From Leeuwenhoekiella blandensis MED217 (GTDB lineage: Bacteria > Bacteroidota > Bacteroidia > Flavobacteriales > Flavobacteriaceae): a DNA stretch of 64,000 nucleotides. The position numbers and the translations under genes were made by a program. Shown one piece after another: positions 10,073 through 18,587 of the stretch. Each line of letters begins with the position of its first letter. Position 1 is the stretch's first letter. The stretch is taken from NCBI RefSeq assembly GCF_000152985.1, contig NZ_CH672395.1:3631823-3695822 (forward strand), in the 5' to 3' direction. The notes beneath the pieces were generated by a model, which was not told the origin of the DNA, made no database searches, and was given only the letters and a program-made list of their open reading frames with translations.

Positions 10073-10531
10073 ATGAAAATCAAAACTACACTTCTTCTAT
10101 TACTTAGCTTACTAAGTCTACCACTTTGCGCTCAAGTGATGGAATATCAAACCGTAACCGTAATCGAATCTATCATCCCTAACGGAATTGGCCGCTCTAG
10201 AATGATCTCTACCGAAGCTGAACGTGACTACAAAGAGTTTACCAGCGAACGCTCTGAAGAAGATAACTCCAGAAACAAATCAAGTCGAGGGGACATTCGC
10301 GTAAAGAATTTTGAAGAAACCAAGCTGCTTAATTTTTTCAACTTGGGCGGAATACGTTTTCAAAACATCGCAGCAAATGATGCTGTAGTGACCTCAAAAA
10401 TCAATGCGATGGCTGAAGAAGGCTGGGAACTCGCATTTGTAAACAGTGGTGTAGAAAGCTACGGCGGTAAAGATGATGAAAACGGAATTTATGTTACCCG
10501 CTATATTTTTAAAAGACCAAAACAGGAATAG
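10073..10531 (+). CDS. Small exported protein, DUF4177-like
   Basis: 152 residues with an obvious signal peptide (leucine-rich core, cleavage after LPLCAQ, residue 21). The mature part has a polar, Glu/Arg/Ser-rich middle and a C-terminal segment INAMAEEGWELAFV followed by YIFKRPKQ. That recalls the GWEL pattern of the DUF4177 family of small hypothetical proteins. No enzymatic motif is seen. It stands alone between divergent and convergent genes and ends before a strong bidirectional terminator. Function unknown. Confidence 0.65.
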   Translation: MKIKTTLLLLLSLLSLPLCAQVMEYQTVTVIESIIPNGIGRSRMISTEAERDYKEFTSERSEEDNSRNKSSRGDIRVKNFEETKLLNFFNLGGIRFQNIAANDAVVTSKINAMAEEGWELAFVNSGVESYGGKDDENGIYVTRYIFKRPKQE

Positions 10532-10537
10532 TAAACT

Positions 10538-10601
10538 ACCTCAGGGCAAGCCCACGATGCATTGATTGAAAACGAATTTTCAATTTCGAGGCAAGCCTCG
10601 G
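10538..10601 (+). repeat. Dispersed intergenic repeat, copy A
   Basis: The stretch holds two blocks, ACCTCAGGGCAAGC (10538-10551) and CAATTTCG-AGGCAAGCCT (10581-10598), separated by a less conserved spacer containing GAAAAC. The same two blocks, in the same order and with similar spacing, recur in inverted orientation at 33111-33171. It lies between a gene and its terminator. Confidence 0.55.
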
Positions 10602-10682
10602 AGTATTAAACTCCTTTGGCAGAGCCAATAAAAACACCAAGAGATAAGACTAGCAGGTATTTTACCTGTTGGCGTTGTCAAT

Positions 10683-10711
10683 AAAAAAGGCGCTCACTGA
10701 GCGCCTTTTTT
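10683..10711. terminator. Bidirectional terminator between the DUF4177-like gene and the aromatic operon
   Basis: GGCGCTC-ACT-GAGCGCC stem flanked by A6 on the left and T6 on the right, so it can stop transcription from both sides. It sits between a plus-strand gene and the 3' end of the minus-strand aromatic operon. Confidence 0.85.
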
Positions 10712-10732
10712 ATATTTACTATGTATAAAAGC

Positions 10733-11824
10733 CTAAGCTTCTTCCATTCTAGAAATTTTCTTCTGGTGATTGATCGATTCTTGGTGAATCGCTTTGAAAA
10801 CACGTAGAATAAATTCTTCACTCAAGTTGTGCTTCTCTCCTTCTAAGATCATTGCACCTAAAATCTCATTCCATCGTTTAGACTGAAGGATTGCAACGTT
10901 ATTTTCAGTTTTAAGTTCGCCTATAGCATCAGCGATCTTCATACGCTTCCCTAAACTTTCGATCAATTGATGATCAACTACATCGATCTGTGTACGCAGC
11001 GTATTCAGTTTATTATTGAATTCAGCAGCTGTCCCTTCTTCTTTACGAATTTTTAGATCTTTCATAATCTGCACCAAACTCGCCGGTGTGATTTGCTGTT
11101 TAGCATCACTCCACGCATTATCTGGATCGTAGTGGGTTTCAACCATGATTCCGTCGTAATTAAGATCAAGACCGGTCTGGCATAGATCAAAAATAATATC
11201 ACGACGCCCGGCGATATGTGATGGATCTAAAATTAATGGAAGGTCCGGAAACTGGTTTTGTAAATCAACAGCAACTTGCCATTCTGGATTGTTACGGTAA
11301 CGGGTTTTCTCATAGGTTGAGAAACCTCTGTGAATCACACCAAGATTTTTAACATCCTGCGTATAAAAACGCTCCACAGCCCCTAACCATAAAGCCAGAT
11401 CAGGATTCACCGGGTTTTTAATAAGAACTGTTTTATCTGTTCCTTTAAGCGCTTCTGCAATTTCTTGAATATTGAAAGGAGAAACGGTGGTACGTGCACC
11501 AATCCATAGAATATCTACATCGTGTTTTAACGCAAGCTCTACGTGATTAGGATTTGCAACCTCGGTAGTTGTAAGCATACCGGTTTCCTCTTTAGCTTTC
11601 TGAAGCCATTTCAAACCTAGCGCTCCCACACCTTCAAACATTCCCGGGCGGGTACGTGGTTTCCAGATTCCTGCTCTAAAAACAGTAGCATCTGTGTCTT
11701 TTAGCTCATGAGCAATTTTTAATACTTGCTCTTCAGTTTCTGCGCTACAAGGACCTGCGATTACAAGCGGATGATCCAGATTGAAAGCGTCTAACCAGTT
11801 TCTAAGTTCTTTCTTATTTTCCAT
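10733..11824 (-). CDS. Bifunctional 3-deoxy-7-phosphoheptulonate synthase / chorismate mutase
   Basis: N-terminal DAHP synthase (about 1-255; GPCSAETEEQ at 24-33, KPRTRPG at 55-61, DPSHIAGRRD near 200, VETHYDPD near 228) condenses PEP and erythrose-4-phosphate. A C-terminal type II chorismate mutase (about 268-355; LRTQIDVVDHQLIESLGKR) makes prephenate. This fusion order is common in Bacteroidota. It commits carbon to the shikimate pathway and steers chorismate to Phe/Tyr, which fits the operon. I chose the ATG at 11824 (363 residues); a TTG three codons upstream is possible. Last gene of the aromatic operon, 28 bases after tyrA. Confidence 0.92.
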   Translation of the reverse strand: MENKKELRNWLDAFNLDHPLVIAGPCSAETEEQVLKIAHELKDTDATVFRAGIWKPRTRPGMFEGVGALGLKWLQKAKEETGMLTTTEVANPNHVELALKHDVDILWIGARTTVSPFNIQEIAEALKGTDKTVLIKNPVNPDLALWLGAVERFYTQDVKNLGVIHRGFSTYEKTRYRNNPEWQVAVDLQNQFPDLPLILDPSHIAGRRDIIFDLCQTGLDLNYDGIMVETHYDPDNAWSDAKQQITPASLVQIMKDLKIRKEEGTAAEFNNKLNTLRTQIDVVDHQLIESLGKRMKIADAIGELKTENNVAILQSKRWNEILGAMILEGEKHNLSEEFILRVFKAIHQESINHQKKISRMEEA

Positions 11825-11852
11825 ATTCAACAAATTTACAGCTTTTAGCTGA

Positions 11853-12713
11853 TTACGATAATCCTTTAAGTATTGATTTTATGTGGTTTGTATTGTGCAT
11901 TTCATTAAAAACCTCTTCATAATTTTCGGCTTCTAGAACATTTTTGAAATGCGTTAAATTATTGATGTATTCGGTTAAGCTTTCCAGCACGTTAGCCTTA
12001 TTTTCTTTAAAAATAGGCGTCCAGGTTGCCGGATTACTTTTTGCCAGACGTACTGTGGAAGCAAATCCACTGCCTGCCATATCAAAAATATCTTTTTCGT
12101 TTTTCTCCTTTTCGATCACGGTTTTCCCCAGCATAAAGCTGCTGATGTGTGACAAATGCGAAACATAAGCAATATGCTTATCGTGCGAATGCGGATTCAT
12201 ATACCGAATTTGCATAGACAAGGCTTCAAAAATTTGCATGGCCTTTGCCAATAGATCTTCACGCGTTTGCTCTACCTCGCAAAGAATCATGGTTTTGTTT
12301 TTATACAAATTCTCGATCGCTGCTGAAGGTCCCGAAAATTCAGTTCCTGCAATGGGGTGTGCTGCCAAGAATTGATTGCGCTTGGGATGGTCTTGAACCG
12401 CATCACACACGCTGCCCTTAGTAGAACCCACATCCATCACCAAAGCATTGGGTGCAATCGCGTCTAAAACCGGTGGTAAAAATAAATTGGCTTGATCCAC
12501 AGGAATCGCCAAGATCACCAAATCTGCTTGGTTGATCGCTTCAAATCGTGCCGGATGATCGATCACGCCCAGACCAACGGCTTCATCCAGATGATCGTCA
12601 TTGTTATCAACCCCATAGATGGTACTCTCTGGCAACACGCGTTTTAAGTCACGTGCCAACGAACCTCCAATAAGTCCGATTCCTAGAACGAATATGTTTT
12701 TAAAATCTTCCAA
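11853..12713 (-). CDS. tyrA: Prephenate dehydrogenase
   Basis: NAD(P)-dependent oxidative decarboxylation of prephenate to 4-hydroxyphenylpyruvate, the tyrosine branch. The Rossmann motif GIGLIGGSLAR is at 11-21, followed by the conserved DVGSTKGSV, HPIAGTEFSG and the helical half with SHDKHIAYVSHLSH. 286 residues, without the extra C-terminal ACT domain seen in some relatives. The start is TTG (12713) and overlaps the end of the aminotransferase by 14 bases, indicating translational coupling in the operon. Confidence 0.92.
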   Translation of the reverse strand: MEDFKNIFVLGIGLIGGSLARDLKRVLPESTIYGVDNNDDHLDEAVGLGVIDHPARFEAINQADLVILAIPVDQANLFLPPVLDAIAPNALVMDVGSTKGSVCDAVQDHPKRNQFLAAHPIAGTEFSGPSAAIENLYKNKTMILCEVEQTREDLLAKAMQIFEALSMQIRYMNPHSHDKHIAYVSHLSHISSFMLGKTVIEKEKNEKDIFDMAGSGFASTVRLAKSNPATWTPIFKENKANVLESLTEYINNLTHFKNVLEAENYEEVFNEMHNTNHIKSILKGLS

Positions 12714-13848
12714 TGGCTTCTTTAATTTTATCTTCGGTTACACAAAGTGAAAAGCGAATGTACCCGGCTCCTTGTGAACCGAAAATACTTCCCGGCGTAA
12801 TAAACACGCTTTTATTGATCAAAATATCATCGATAAAAGCTTCGGCAGCTCCTGCTCCTTCGGGTAGTTTTGCCCAGACAAACATGCCAGCTGCATTTTT
12901 ATCGTAAGTGCACCCCAATACATCTGCCAGCTTCCATACTTGCTCACGGCGTTTTTCATAAATGGCGTTCAAGCCGTCGAACCACGCTTCTCCTTCAGTC
13001 AATACGGCTGCTGCGCCCTTTTGAATTCCGTAGAACATTCCGCTATCCATATTACTTTTTACAGTAAGCACCGTGCTTACATAGTCTGCAGCACCAAGCA
13101 ACATCCCAACACGCCATCCGCTCATATTGAAAGACTTACTCAAAGAGTTCAACTCAATAGCTACTTCTTTTGCTCCCGAAACGCTTAAAATGCTCTGCGG
13201 ATTTTCATTAAGAATGAAACTGTATGGATTGTCGTTTACTAAAAGAATCTCATTTGCTTTTGCAAACGCCACAAGCTTCTCAAAGTCGGCAGTAGTCGCT
13301 TTTGCTCCTGTAGGCATATGCGGATAGTTTACCCACATCAATTTCACCTTACTCAAATCTCTTTTTTCCAGAGCTGAATAATCAGGCATCCAATTATTTG
13401 AAGCGTCCAGATTGTAATAAACCGGCTCAGCTTCAACCAAACGCGTTACCGAAGTATAGGTTGGATACCCTGGATTCGGAATCAACACCTCGTCTCCCGG
13501 ATTCAGGAAAGCCATGCTGATGTGCATTATGCCTTCCTTTGATCCCATCAAGGGTAAAATTTCGTCTTCAGGATTTAGCGTTACCGCATATCGCTTTTGA
13601 TAAAAATCTGCCATAGCCTCAGTAAGCTGAGGAAGTCCTTTGTAACTCTGGTATTGATGTGCAGGCCCATCTACCAGCGAACTTGTCAAAGCTTTAATGA
13701 CGTGTGGCGGCGGAGCCAGATCGGGACTACCAATACCCATATTGATTATAGGTTTCCCGGCAGCTGCAAGAGCACGCACTTCTTTTAGCTTACGCGAAAA
13801 GTAGTACTCAGAAGTTTGGTTAAGCCTGTTAGCCGATGCTATAATCAT
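12700..13848 (-). CDS. Class I/II pyridoxal-phosphate aminotransferase of the aromatic operon
   Basis: 382-residue fold-type I aminotransferase. PLP lysine is Lys238 in NSLSKSFNMSGWR, with the cofactor-binding Tyr/Asp segment VNDNPYSF and the motif NYPHMPTGA, where the usual Asn-Asn reads His-Met. Position between pheA and tyrA strongly suggests it transaminates phenylpyruvate and 4-hydroxyphenylpyruvate (or prephenate). By sequence alone it could also be taken for an aspartate or LL-diaminopimelate type enzyme. It overlaps pheA by 4 bases and tyrA by 14 bases. Confidence 0.85.
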   Translation of the reverse strand: MIIASANRLNQTSEYYFSRKLKEVRALAAAGKPIINMGIGSPDLAPPPHVIKALTSSLVDGPAHQYQSYKGLPQLTEAMADFYQKRYAVTLNPEDEILPLMGSKEGIMHISMAFLNPGDEVLIPNPGYPTYTSVTRLVEAEPVYYNLDASNNWMPDYSALEKRDLSKVKLMWVNYPHMPTGAKATTADFEKLVAFAKANEILLVNDNPYSFILNENPQSILSVSGAKEVAIELNSLSKSFNMSGWRVGMLLGAADYVSTVLTVKSNMDSGMFYGIQKGAAAVLTEGEAWFDGLNAIYEKRREQVWKLADVLGCTYDKNAAGMFVWAKLPEGAGAAEAFIDDILINKSVFITPGSIFGSQGAGYIRFSLCVTEDKIKEAIGRF

Positions 13849-14669
13849 GATTTTCTGTTTTTATATTCACCAAGAATTTTAAATTCCTGAGCCATAATAT
13901 CTAATAGTTTTTTAGCCTTTTCAAAATCTGCATAATCCTCAAAGGTTACATCTACGAAAAACGAATATTTCCAAGGCGTTTCAATGACTGGGAGCGACTG
14001 AATCTTGGTCAGATTGAGCCTGCAATCACTCATTACATTTAAAACCGCAGCGAGGCTTCCGCGTTTGTGATCGGTCAAAAATTTAACCGAAGCTTTATCG
14101 GGAACATCTGCCTCTGTACGTCCGTTAGTATTCAGCACAAAAAAGCGTGTTGAATTGTCTTTAATGGTCTGAATATCGTGAGCGATGACATCTAACCCAT
14201 AAATTGAGGCCGCTGTAGTTCCGGCAATAGCCCCTATTCCTTTCAAGTTTCCATCAGCAATTCGCTTTGCAGCACCTGCAGTATCATCATCTTCTACCAG
14301 CCTAATGTGTTCTTTATCCTTAAAGAATTCTTTACACTGCAAAAGCGCCATAGGATGCGACCACACTTCGTGAATATCTTCAAGCTTCTGGCCCGGCATC
14401 ACCATTAAATTTTGACTTATGGCTAAGTAGCGCTCTCCTTCAATATTTAAATTATGATGATCGAGTAAAGCATAATTGGGGATAATGCTTCCTGCAATAG
14501 AATTTTCAATCGCCATTACCGCATCGGTCGCCTCTCCCCTTATAAGTCTATTCACCAACTCTTGAAAGCTATTGCAATCAATCACTTCAACATCTTCACT
14601 AAAAAAATCCTGAGCGACTTTATGGTGAAAAGACCCTTTAATTCCTTGTATGGCTACTTTGTGTTTCAA
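13845..14669 (-). CDS. pheA: Prephenate dehydratase
   Basis: Converts prephenate to phenylpyruvate. The catalytic half carries VMAIENSIAGS and the essential Thr-Arg-Phe in NSTRFFVLN (Thr174). A C-terminal ACT domain (about 195-274, GSLAAVLNVMSDC) would bind Phe. Its usual ESRP-like motif reads QSLP here, so sensitivity to Phe may differ. Length 274. The start is a TTG at 14669 with no nearby in-frame ATG. First structural gene of the aromatic operon, preceded by the attenuator-like leader at 14692-14824. Confidence 0.92.
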   Translation of the reverse strand: MKHKVAIQGIKGSFHHKVAQDFFSEDVEVIDCNSFQELVNRLIRGEATDAVMAIENSIAGSIIPNYALLDHHNLNIEGERYLAISQNLMVMPGQKLEDIHEVWSHPMALLQCKEFFKDKEHIRLVEDDDTAGAAKRIADGNLKGIGAIAGTTAASIYGLDVIAHDIQTIKDNSTRFFVLNTNGRTEADVPDKASVKFLTDHKRGSLAAVLNVMSDCRLNLTKIQSLPVIETPWKYSFFVDVTFEDYADFEKAKKLLDIMAQEFKILGEYKNRKS

Positions 14670-14691
14670 CTGTTTAGCTTCGGTTTATAAC

Positions 14692-14720
14692 AAAAAAAAT
14701 CCCGATTTTTTAAATCGGGA
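14692..14720 (-). terminator. Attenuator terminator in the leader of the aromatic operon
   Basis: On the minus strand a perfect 9-bp stem TCCCGATTT / AAATCGGGA with a 3-base loop (14700-14720) runs into eight T (14692-14699), only 23 bases before the pheA start codon. A terminator placed directly in front of the operon it belongs to makes sense only if it is conditional. Its left arm (UCCC, 14717-14720) can alternatively pair, within GGUCCC (14717-14722), with GGGGCC (14760-14765) at the end of the leader ORF, which would block the hairpin. Confidence 0.8.
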
Positions 14721-14752
14721 CCCTATATGATATTGTAATACTATACGTTACT

Positions 14753-14824
14753 CTATAGCGGCCCCATCTCTTTCCAGAAGAAAAAGAAGTAATAGCGGTT
14801 ATAAAAATAAAGTACGTTAGACAT
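14753..14824 (-). CDS. Phe/Tyr-rich leader peptide of the aromatic operon
   Basis: Short ORF of 23 codons from ATG 14824 to TAG 14753, upstream of the terminator and of pheA. Ten of 23 residues are aromatic: Tyr-Phe-Tyr at 6-8, and Tyr-Tyr-Phe-Phe-Phe-Phe-Trp at 11-17; the last residues are KEMGPL. Such a run of regulatory codons, followed by a terminator and an alternative pairing segment, is the arrangement of ribosome-mediated attenuators like pheL or hisL. The operon makes exactly these amino acids. A promoter-like CTAAAGTA on the plus strand (14845-14852, read TACTTTAG) deviates from the consensus. Confidence 0.8.
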   Translation of the reverse strand: MSNVLYFYNRYYFFFFWKEMGPL

Positions 14825-15098
14825 GTGTTTCTTTTATTATGCTGCTAAAGTAACTAATTAATTAAGAACAGCTTTAAAAGCCTTCTATTTTTACAGATAT
14901 CCAATCATTATCGCCCAATGATTAAATAAAACAGAATATAACCCAAAGATTAAGGTTCTTTATTAGAAGATTTTCTACAAAGACATTCATCTTGCGCTGC
15001 GCATACTACGACATAAGTAATTTTAAGGTTTTAAAAACAGTAGGCTGAAGGCTAAATGTGTAATTTTAGACTTTAAACCTGCTCCAATTCTACATACT

Positions 15099-15992
15099 AT
15101 GTCTATTAAGGTATCTCAGGTATCTAAATTTTACAACGACCAAAAGGCACTGGATGAAGTCTCTTTTACTGTAAACAAAGGCGAAGTCACCGGTTTCTTG
15201 GGACCAAACGGCGCAGGAAAGAGTACGATGATGAAAATCTTGACCACGTATCTCAAAGCTTCATCAGGAACGACCAGCGTAAATAACTTTTCAACCCAGG
15301 AAGAAGCTTTAGCCGTGAGACGCAGTGTGGGATATTTAGCTGAAAATAATCCGCTGTATCCTGAAATGTACATCAGAGAGTATTTAAAATTACACGCTGA
15401 CTTGAACAAAGCGCCTAAGGAGCGTATTGAAACTGTAATCGAACTCACCGGATTACAACCCGAGATTTCTAAGAGAATAAAACAGCTAAGTAAAGGATAT
15501 AAACAACGCGTAGGTTTGGCCGCAGCATTGATCCACGATCCTGAAGTACTTATTTTAGACGAACCCACAACCGGACTAGACCCTAATCAGCTGCGGGAAA
15601 TACGCGCGCTCATAAGAACTGTAGGCAAATCAAAAACGGTCTTACTTTCTACGCATATCATGCAAGAAGTAGAAGCCGTGTGTGATCGTGTAATAATCAT
15701 CAATAAAGGAAAAATCGTAGCAGATAAAAAACTGGAAGAACTCAATACCAGTACAGAGCAAATCATTGTCGTAGAATTTGATTACCGCATAGAGATCGAA
15801 TTATTGCAGCAACTAGATCGTGTAGCAGAAGTAACCAATACCATTGGTTTTGTATACGAAATGACCTTTGATACCTCGCAAGATATGCGCCCGGCTATTT
15901 TTGATTTTGCTCACGATAACGGCTTAAAAATTCTCCAGCTTAATAAAAAGAATACTTCGCTTGAACAGCTTTTTCAGCAACTCACAAACTAA
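15099..15992 (+). CDS. gldA: Gliding-motility ABC transporter ATP-binding subunit GldA
   Basis: 297-residue ABC ATPase: Walker A GPNGAGKST at 35-43, signature LSKGYKQR, Walker B VLILDEPTTGLD, and the H-loop STHIM. The N-terminus MSIKVSQVSKFYNDQKALDEV and the length are those of GldA, which with GldF/GldG forms an ABC transporter needed for gliding and surface movement in Flavobacteriia; GldF/G are not in this window. The C-terminal 80 residues after the ATPase are typical of the family. A 7-bp inverted repeat (AATCATT/AATGATT) at 14903-14923 is the only structure seen in the upstream gap. Confidence 0.85.
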   Translation: MSIKVSQVSKFYNDQKALDEVSFTVNKGEVTGFLGPNGAGKSTMMKILTTYLKASSGTTSVNNFSTQEEALAVRRSVGYLAENNPLYPEMYIREYLKLHADLNKAPKERIETVIELTGLQPEISKRIKQLSKGYKQRVGLAAALIHDPEVLILDEPTTGLDPNQLREIRALIRTVGKSKTVLLSTHIMQEVEAVCDRVIIINKGKIVADKKLEELNTSTEQIIVVEFDYRIEIELLQQLDRVAEVTNTIGFVYEMTFDTSQDMRPAIFDFAHDNGLKILQLNKKNTSLEQLFQQLTN

Positions 15993-15998
15993 CTCCCC

Positions 15999-17054
15999 AT
16001 GGTTTTATATGCCTTTGCCCTCTTTTTAATTGTCATTGCCCTTCTTCCCTTAACGCAGGGTACGCATTGGATCATTAGAGGCTGGGATTTTATTCGCGTA
16101 CAAACATCGGTCTTACAAATTGTGATCCTTGGCTTGATCCTAGGACTGGAATTTCCACAGAGCCCTTGGCAGTATGTTGTGTTCATCAGTCTGATCATTA
16201 CGCTCGGTTTTCAGCTGTATGTAGTTTTTCCGTATACCAGCTTTTTTCCGCGGAAGCATAAAAAGCCAGATAATGCCGAAATGCTTAATAAGATAAGTCT
16301 GTTAAGCGCTAACGTTTTACAAACAAACCGGGAATACCATAAACTTATCGAGCAGGTTAACCTACACCAACCCGACCTTTTACTGGTTATGGAAACTGAC
16401 AAAGGCTGGGAAAATGGCTTAAAAGAACTTGAAGAAGATTATCCTAATGTAGTGCGTGTTCCTCTTGATAATTTCTACGGAATGCATTTGTACAGCAAGT
16501 ATGAACTCTCTGAAACCCAAGTAAATTATTTGGTTGAAAAAGATGTACCGTCAATTTTTACCAAAGTGCATCATGGCGGCGCGACTCCCGTAGAATTGAT
16601 CTGCGTACATCCTGCACCTCCGAGTCCAACTGAAAATGAAACTTCAGAAGAACGCGATGCAGAATTATTGATCGTGGGCAAAGCTGTGCGTGTTCTAGAA
16701 GATAACCATCCTATTATTGTTTGCGGGGATTTGAACGATGTGGTTTGGTCTAGAGTAAGTAGGCTTTTTGCTAAAGTAACCGGACTCATAGACCCACGTA
16801 TTGGGCGGGGATTATTTCCTACGTTTCACGCCGATTATTGGTATCTCAGATTCCCAATAGATCATTTATTTCATTCTACCAATGTTACGGTAGACACGAT
16901 GCAGCGCCTTCCAAATATTGGTTCTGACCATTACCCGATGTTTTTTACCTTCTGGTTAGAAAACGGGAAACCTATTGAAACTCCAGAAGTGGAACAGGAA
17001 GTAGAACAAGAAGTTGAAGAGCGCATTGACGAAGGTTTAGAGCGTGCAGAGTAA
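15999..17054 (+). CDS. Membrane-anchored endonuclease/exonuclease/phosphatase (EEP) family protein
   Basis: 351 residues. Three hydrophobic segments in the first 80 residues anchor it in the inner membrane. The EEP domain follows (about 95-320): SANVLQTNREY with the first Asn, VMETDKGW with the metal Glu, ICVHPAPPSP, the central CGDLNDV, and the terminal SDHYPMF with catalytic His. Proteins of this layout are annotated as nuclease or phosphodiesterase; the substrate is unknown. The C-terminal tail is a Glu-rich repeat (VEQEVEQEVEER). It starts 6 bases after gldA, so the two are cotranscribed. Confidence 0.85.
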   Translation: MVLYAFALFLIVIALLPLTQGTHWIIRGWDFIRVQTSVLQIVILGLILGLEFPQSPWQYVVFISLIITLGFQLYVVFPYTSFFPRKHKKPDNAEMLNKISLLSANVLQTNREYHKLIEQVNLHQPDLLLVMETDKGWENGLKELEEDYPNVVRVPLDNFYGMHLYSKYELSETQVNYLVEKDVPSIFTKVHHGGATPVELICVHPAPPSPTENETSEERDAELLIVGKAVRVLEDNHPIIVCGDLNDVVWSRVSRLFAKVTGLIDPRIGRGLFPTFHADYWYLRFPIDHLFHSTNVTVDTMQRLPNIGSDHYPMFFTFWLENGKPIETPEVEQEVEQEVEERIDEGLERAE

Positions 17055-17074
17055 ACGACCTAACTGAGGCTCTT

Positions 17075-17186
17075 AAAAAAGAAAAAGCCTCCTTGCGGAG
17101 GCCAATACCAGATCAAATGTTCAATATGAACGAGTCCCTAAACCCAATCTGGCAAAATCATATTCAGGGGCTAGCACCTTAAGTAC
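17075..17186 (-). ncRNA. Candidate small non-coding RNA with its own promoter and terminator
   Basis: On the minus strand a -7 box TATTTTTG (17192-17199) precedes about 110 bases with no ORF, ending in a terminator: GCCTCC-GCAA-GGAGGC (17087-17102) and a T tract. Inside are a 7-bp stem GCCAGAU/AUCUGGU (17147-17153 with 17107-17113), a small hairpin GUUCA/UGAAC (17119-17131), and CCCUGAA (17163-17169), which can pair with UUUAGGG (17136-17142) to form a pseudoknot across the first stem. No -33 TTG is seen. The transcript leads into no gene, so a riboswitch role is unlikely. A flavobacterial 6S-type RNA is one option to test. Confidence 0.5.
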
Positions 17187-17262
17187 TTGTACAAAAATAA
17201 AATAATTATTATTAAAAATTATTTTAAATCTGCTAAAAATGATTTTTAATATCTACGGAAAT

Positions 17263-17300
17263 AAAAAATGCATCTTTTACTTTTAAAAGATGCATTTTTT
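17263..17300. terminator. Bidirectional terminator downstream of the NhaP-type antiporter
   Basis: AAAAAATGCATCTTTT and its complement AAAAGATGCATTTTTT form a long stem around a 6-base loop just 3' of the antiporter gene. It can act on both strands and separates that gene from the small-RNA candidate. Confidence 0.8.
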
Positions 17301-17316
17301 ACAATCTAGGAAGTAT

Positions 17317-18579
17317 TTAGTGACTTGAAGATTCTGAAACCTGACTTACCCCTAACTTTTTAATGATCGTACCTACAGAAAGCCCTTGAACCAAAATAGA
17401 GAACACCACTATAACATAGGTAATTACTAGAAATAAATCCCGATGCATTTCTTGTGTAAGACTAAGCGCTAAAGCTATAGAAATACCTCCGCGCAAACCT
17501 CCCCAAGTCATGATAACATCAGTACGCGGTACAAAATCGAGGTGTTTTTCAAAGAAATTTATAGGTAAGAGTAAAGAAATATATCTACACAAAAGCACCA
17601 CAGGAATCGCTATTAAACCAGCAATCACCGCACTTAATTCAAAACTCAGCACCAAGAGTTCCATCCCGATGAGTACAAAGAGAATGGTATTTAGAAGTAT
17701 ATCTACCAACTCCCAAAATTTATCTACATAGGTTTCGGTAAGTTGAGACATTGTCGTCTTACGCACTGTATCATTACCTACCACCAAACCGGCAGTGACC
17801 ATGGCCAGAGGCGCAGATAAATGCAATCGCTGTGCGATCACCGTACCTCCCATCACCGCCGCAAGTGTGATGATCACTTCAATATCATAATCATCTATAG
17901 ATTTGAGAAGTTTGTATGCTATCCAGCCTATTGCAAGTCCTAAACCAATTCCTCCTAAAACCTCCAAACCAAAAAGCTCCAAAATATCTACCGGAGTCAC
18001 CGCTTCGGTTGAACCGGCTATTTTGAAAAGCGTAAGAAAAACAACAACGCCTACACCATCATTAAAGAGAGACTCTCCAACAATTTTTGTTTCTAACTTT
18101 TTGGGCGCTCCTGCTTTTTTCAAAATCCCTAAAACTGCAATAGGATCGGTAGGCGAAATTAACGCACCAAAGAGTAAACAATAGATGAAAGCGACTTCAA
18201 AACCTAAAAGCATCAACACATAATACATCGCCCCTCCTACCAAAAAGGTCGAGGTGAGAACACCAACTGTGGCAAACACCATAACCGGCCAGCGCTGTAA
18301 GCGGAGTTGCTCAAAATTGGTATGTAAAGCTCCCGCAAAAAGCAGAAAACTAAGCATTCCGTCTAGCAGTACTTTTTCAAAATCTATACTGTTTATGATC
18401 TCCTTTTCTGCCTCTAACAGGGTATCATCATAATAACTCAATCCTAAAACCCCAAGTGTAAACAAGAGGGTAATGAGCATAATTCCTATGGTGTTAGGGA
18501 GTTTTAGAAAGCGTAAATTAATGTAGCCAAATGCCGCAGCAAGACCAACCAAAATTGCGGTTATGAGGTAAAAATCCAT
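17317..18579 (-). CDS. Sodium:proton antiporter, CPA1/NhaP type
   Basis: 420-residue inner-membrane protein with about 12 hydrophobic segments. CPA1 hallmarks are visible: [12 protein letters not shown] in the fifth/sixth region and [14 protein letters not shown] with the ion-binding Asn-Asp pair, then [14 protein letters not shown] near the C-terminus. It should exchange Na+ (or K+) for H+, useful in a marine cell. It is the last gene of the minus-strand run starting at the SDR gene, 8 bases after the VOC gene. Its role relative to those genes is unclear. Confidence 0.88.
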   Translation of the reverse strand: MDFYLITAILVGLAAAFGYINLRFLKLPNTIGIMLITLLFTLGVLGLSYYDDTLLEAEKEIINSIDFEKVLLDGMLSFLLFAGALHTNFEQLRLQRWPVMVFATVGVLTSTFLVGGAMYYVLMLLGFEVAFIYCLLFGALISPTDPIAVLGILKKAGAPKKLETKIVGESLFNDGVGVVVFLTLFKIAGSTEAVTPVDILELFGLEVLGGIGLGLAIGWIAYKLLKSIDDYDIEVIITLAAVMGGTVIAQRLHLSAPLAMVTAGLVVGNDTVRKTTMSQLTETYVDKFWELVDILLNTILFVLIGMELLVLSFELSAVIAGLIAIPVVLLCRYISLLLPINFFEKHLDFVPRTDVIMTWGGLRGGISIALALSLTQEMHRDLFLVITYVIVVFSILVQGLSVGTIIKKLGVSQVSESSSH

Positions 18580-18587
18580 CCTGTACG

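Noticed and set aside
11853-12168. Plus-strand frames antisense to the aromatic operon
   Set aside because: They are codon-bias shadows of the real minus-strand genes; no start signals or family resemblance.
14851-14865. AACTAATTAATTA resembling the blaI operator
   Set aside because: It lacks the closing TTAGTT half-site, and such AT-rich words are expected by chance here.
17075-17186. The small RNA as SRP RNA or a riboswitch
   Set aside because: The SRP core GGUCAGG...GGAAGCAGCC is missing, and no gene follows on that strand for a riboswitch to control.
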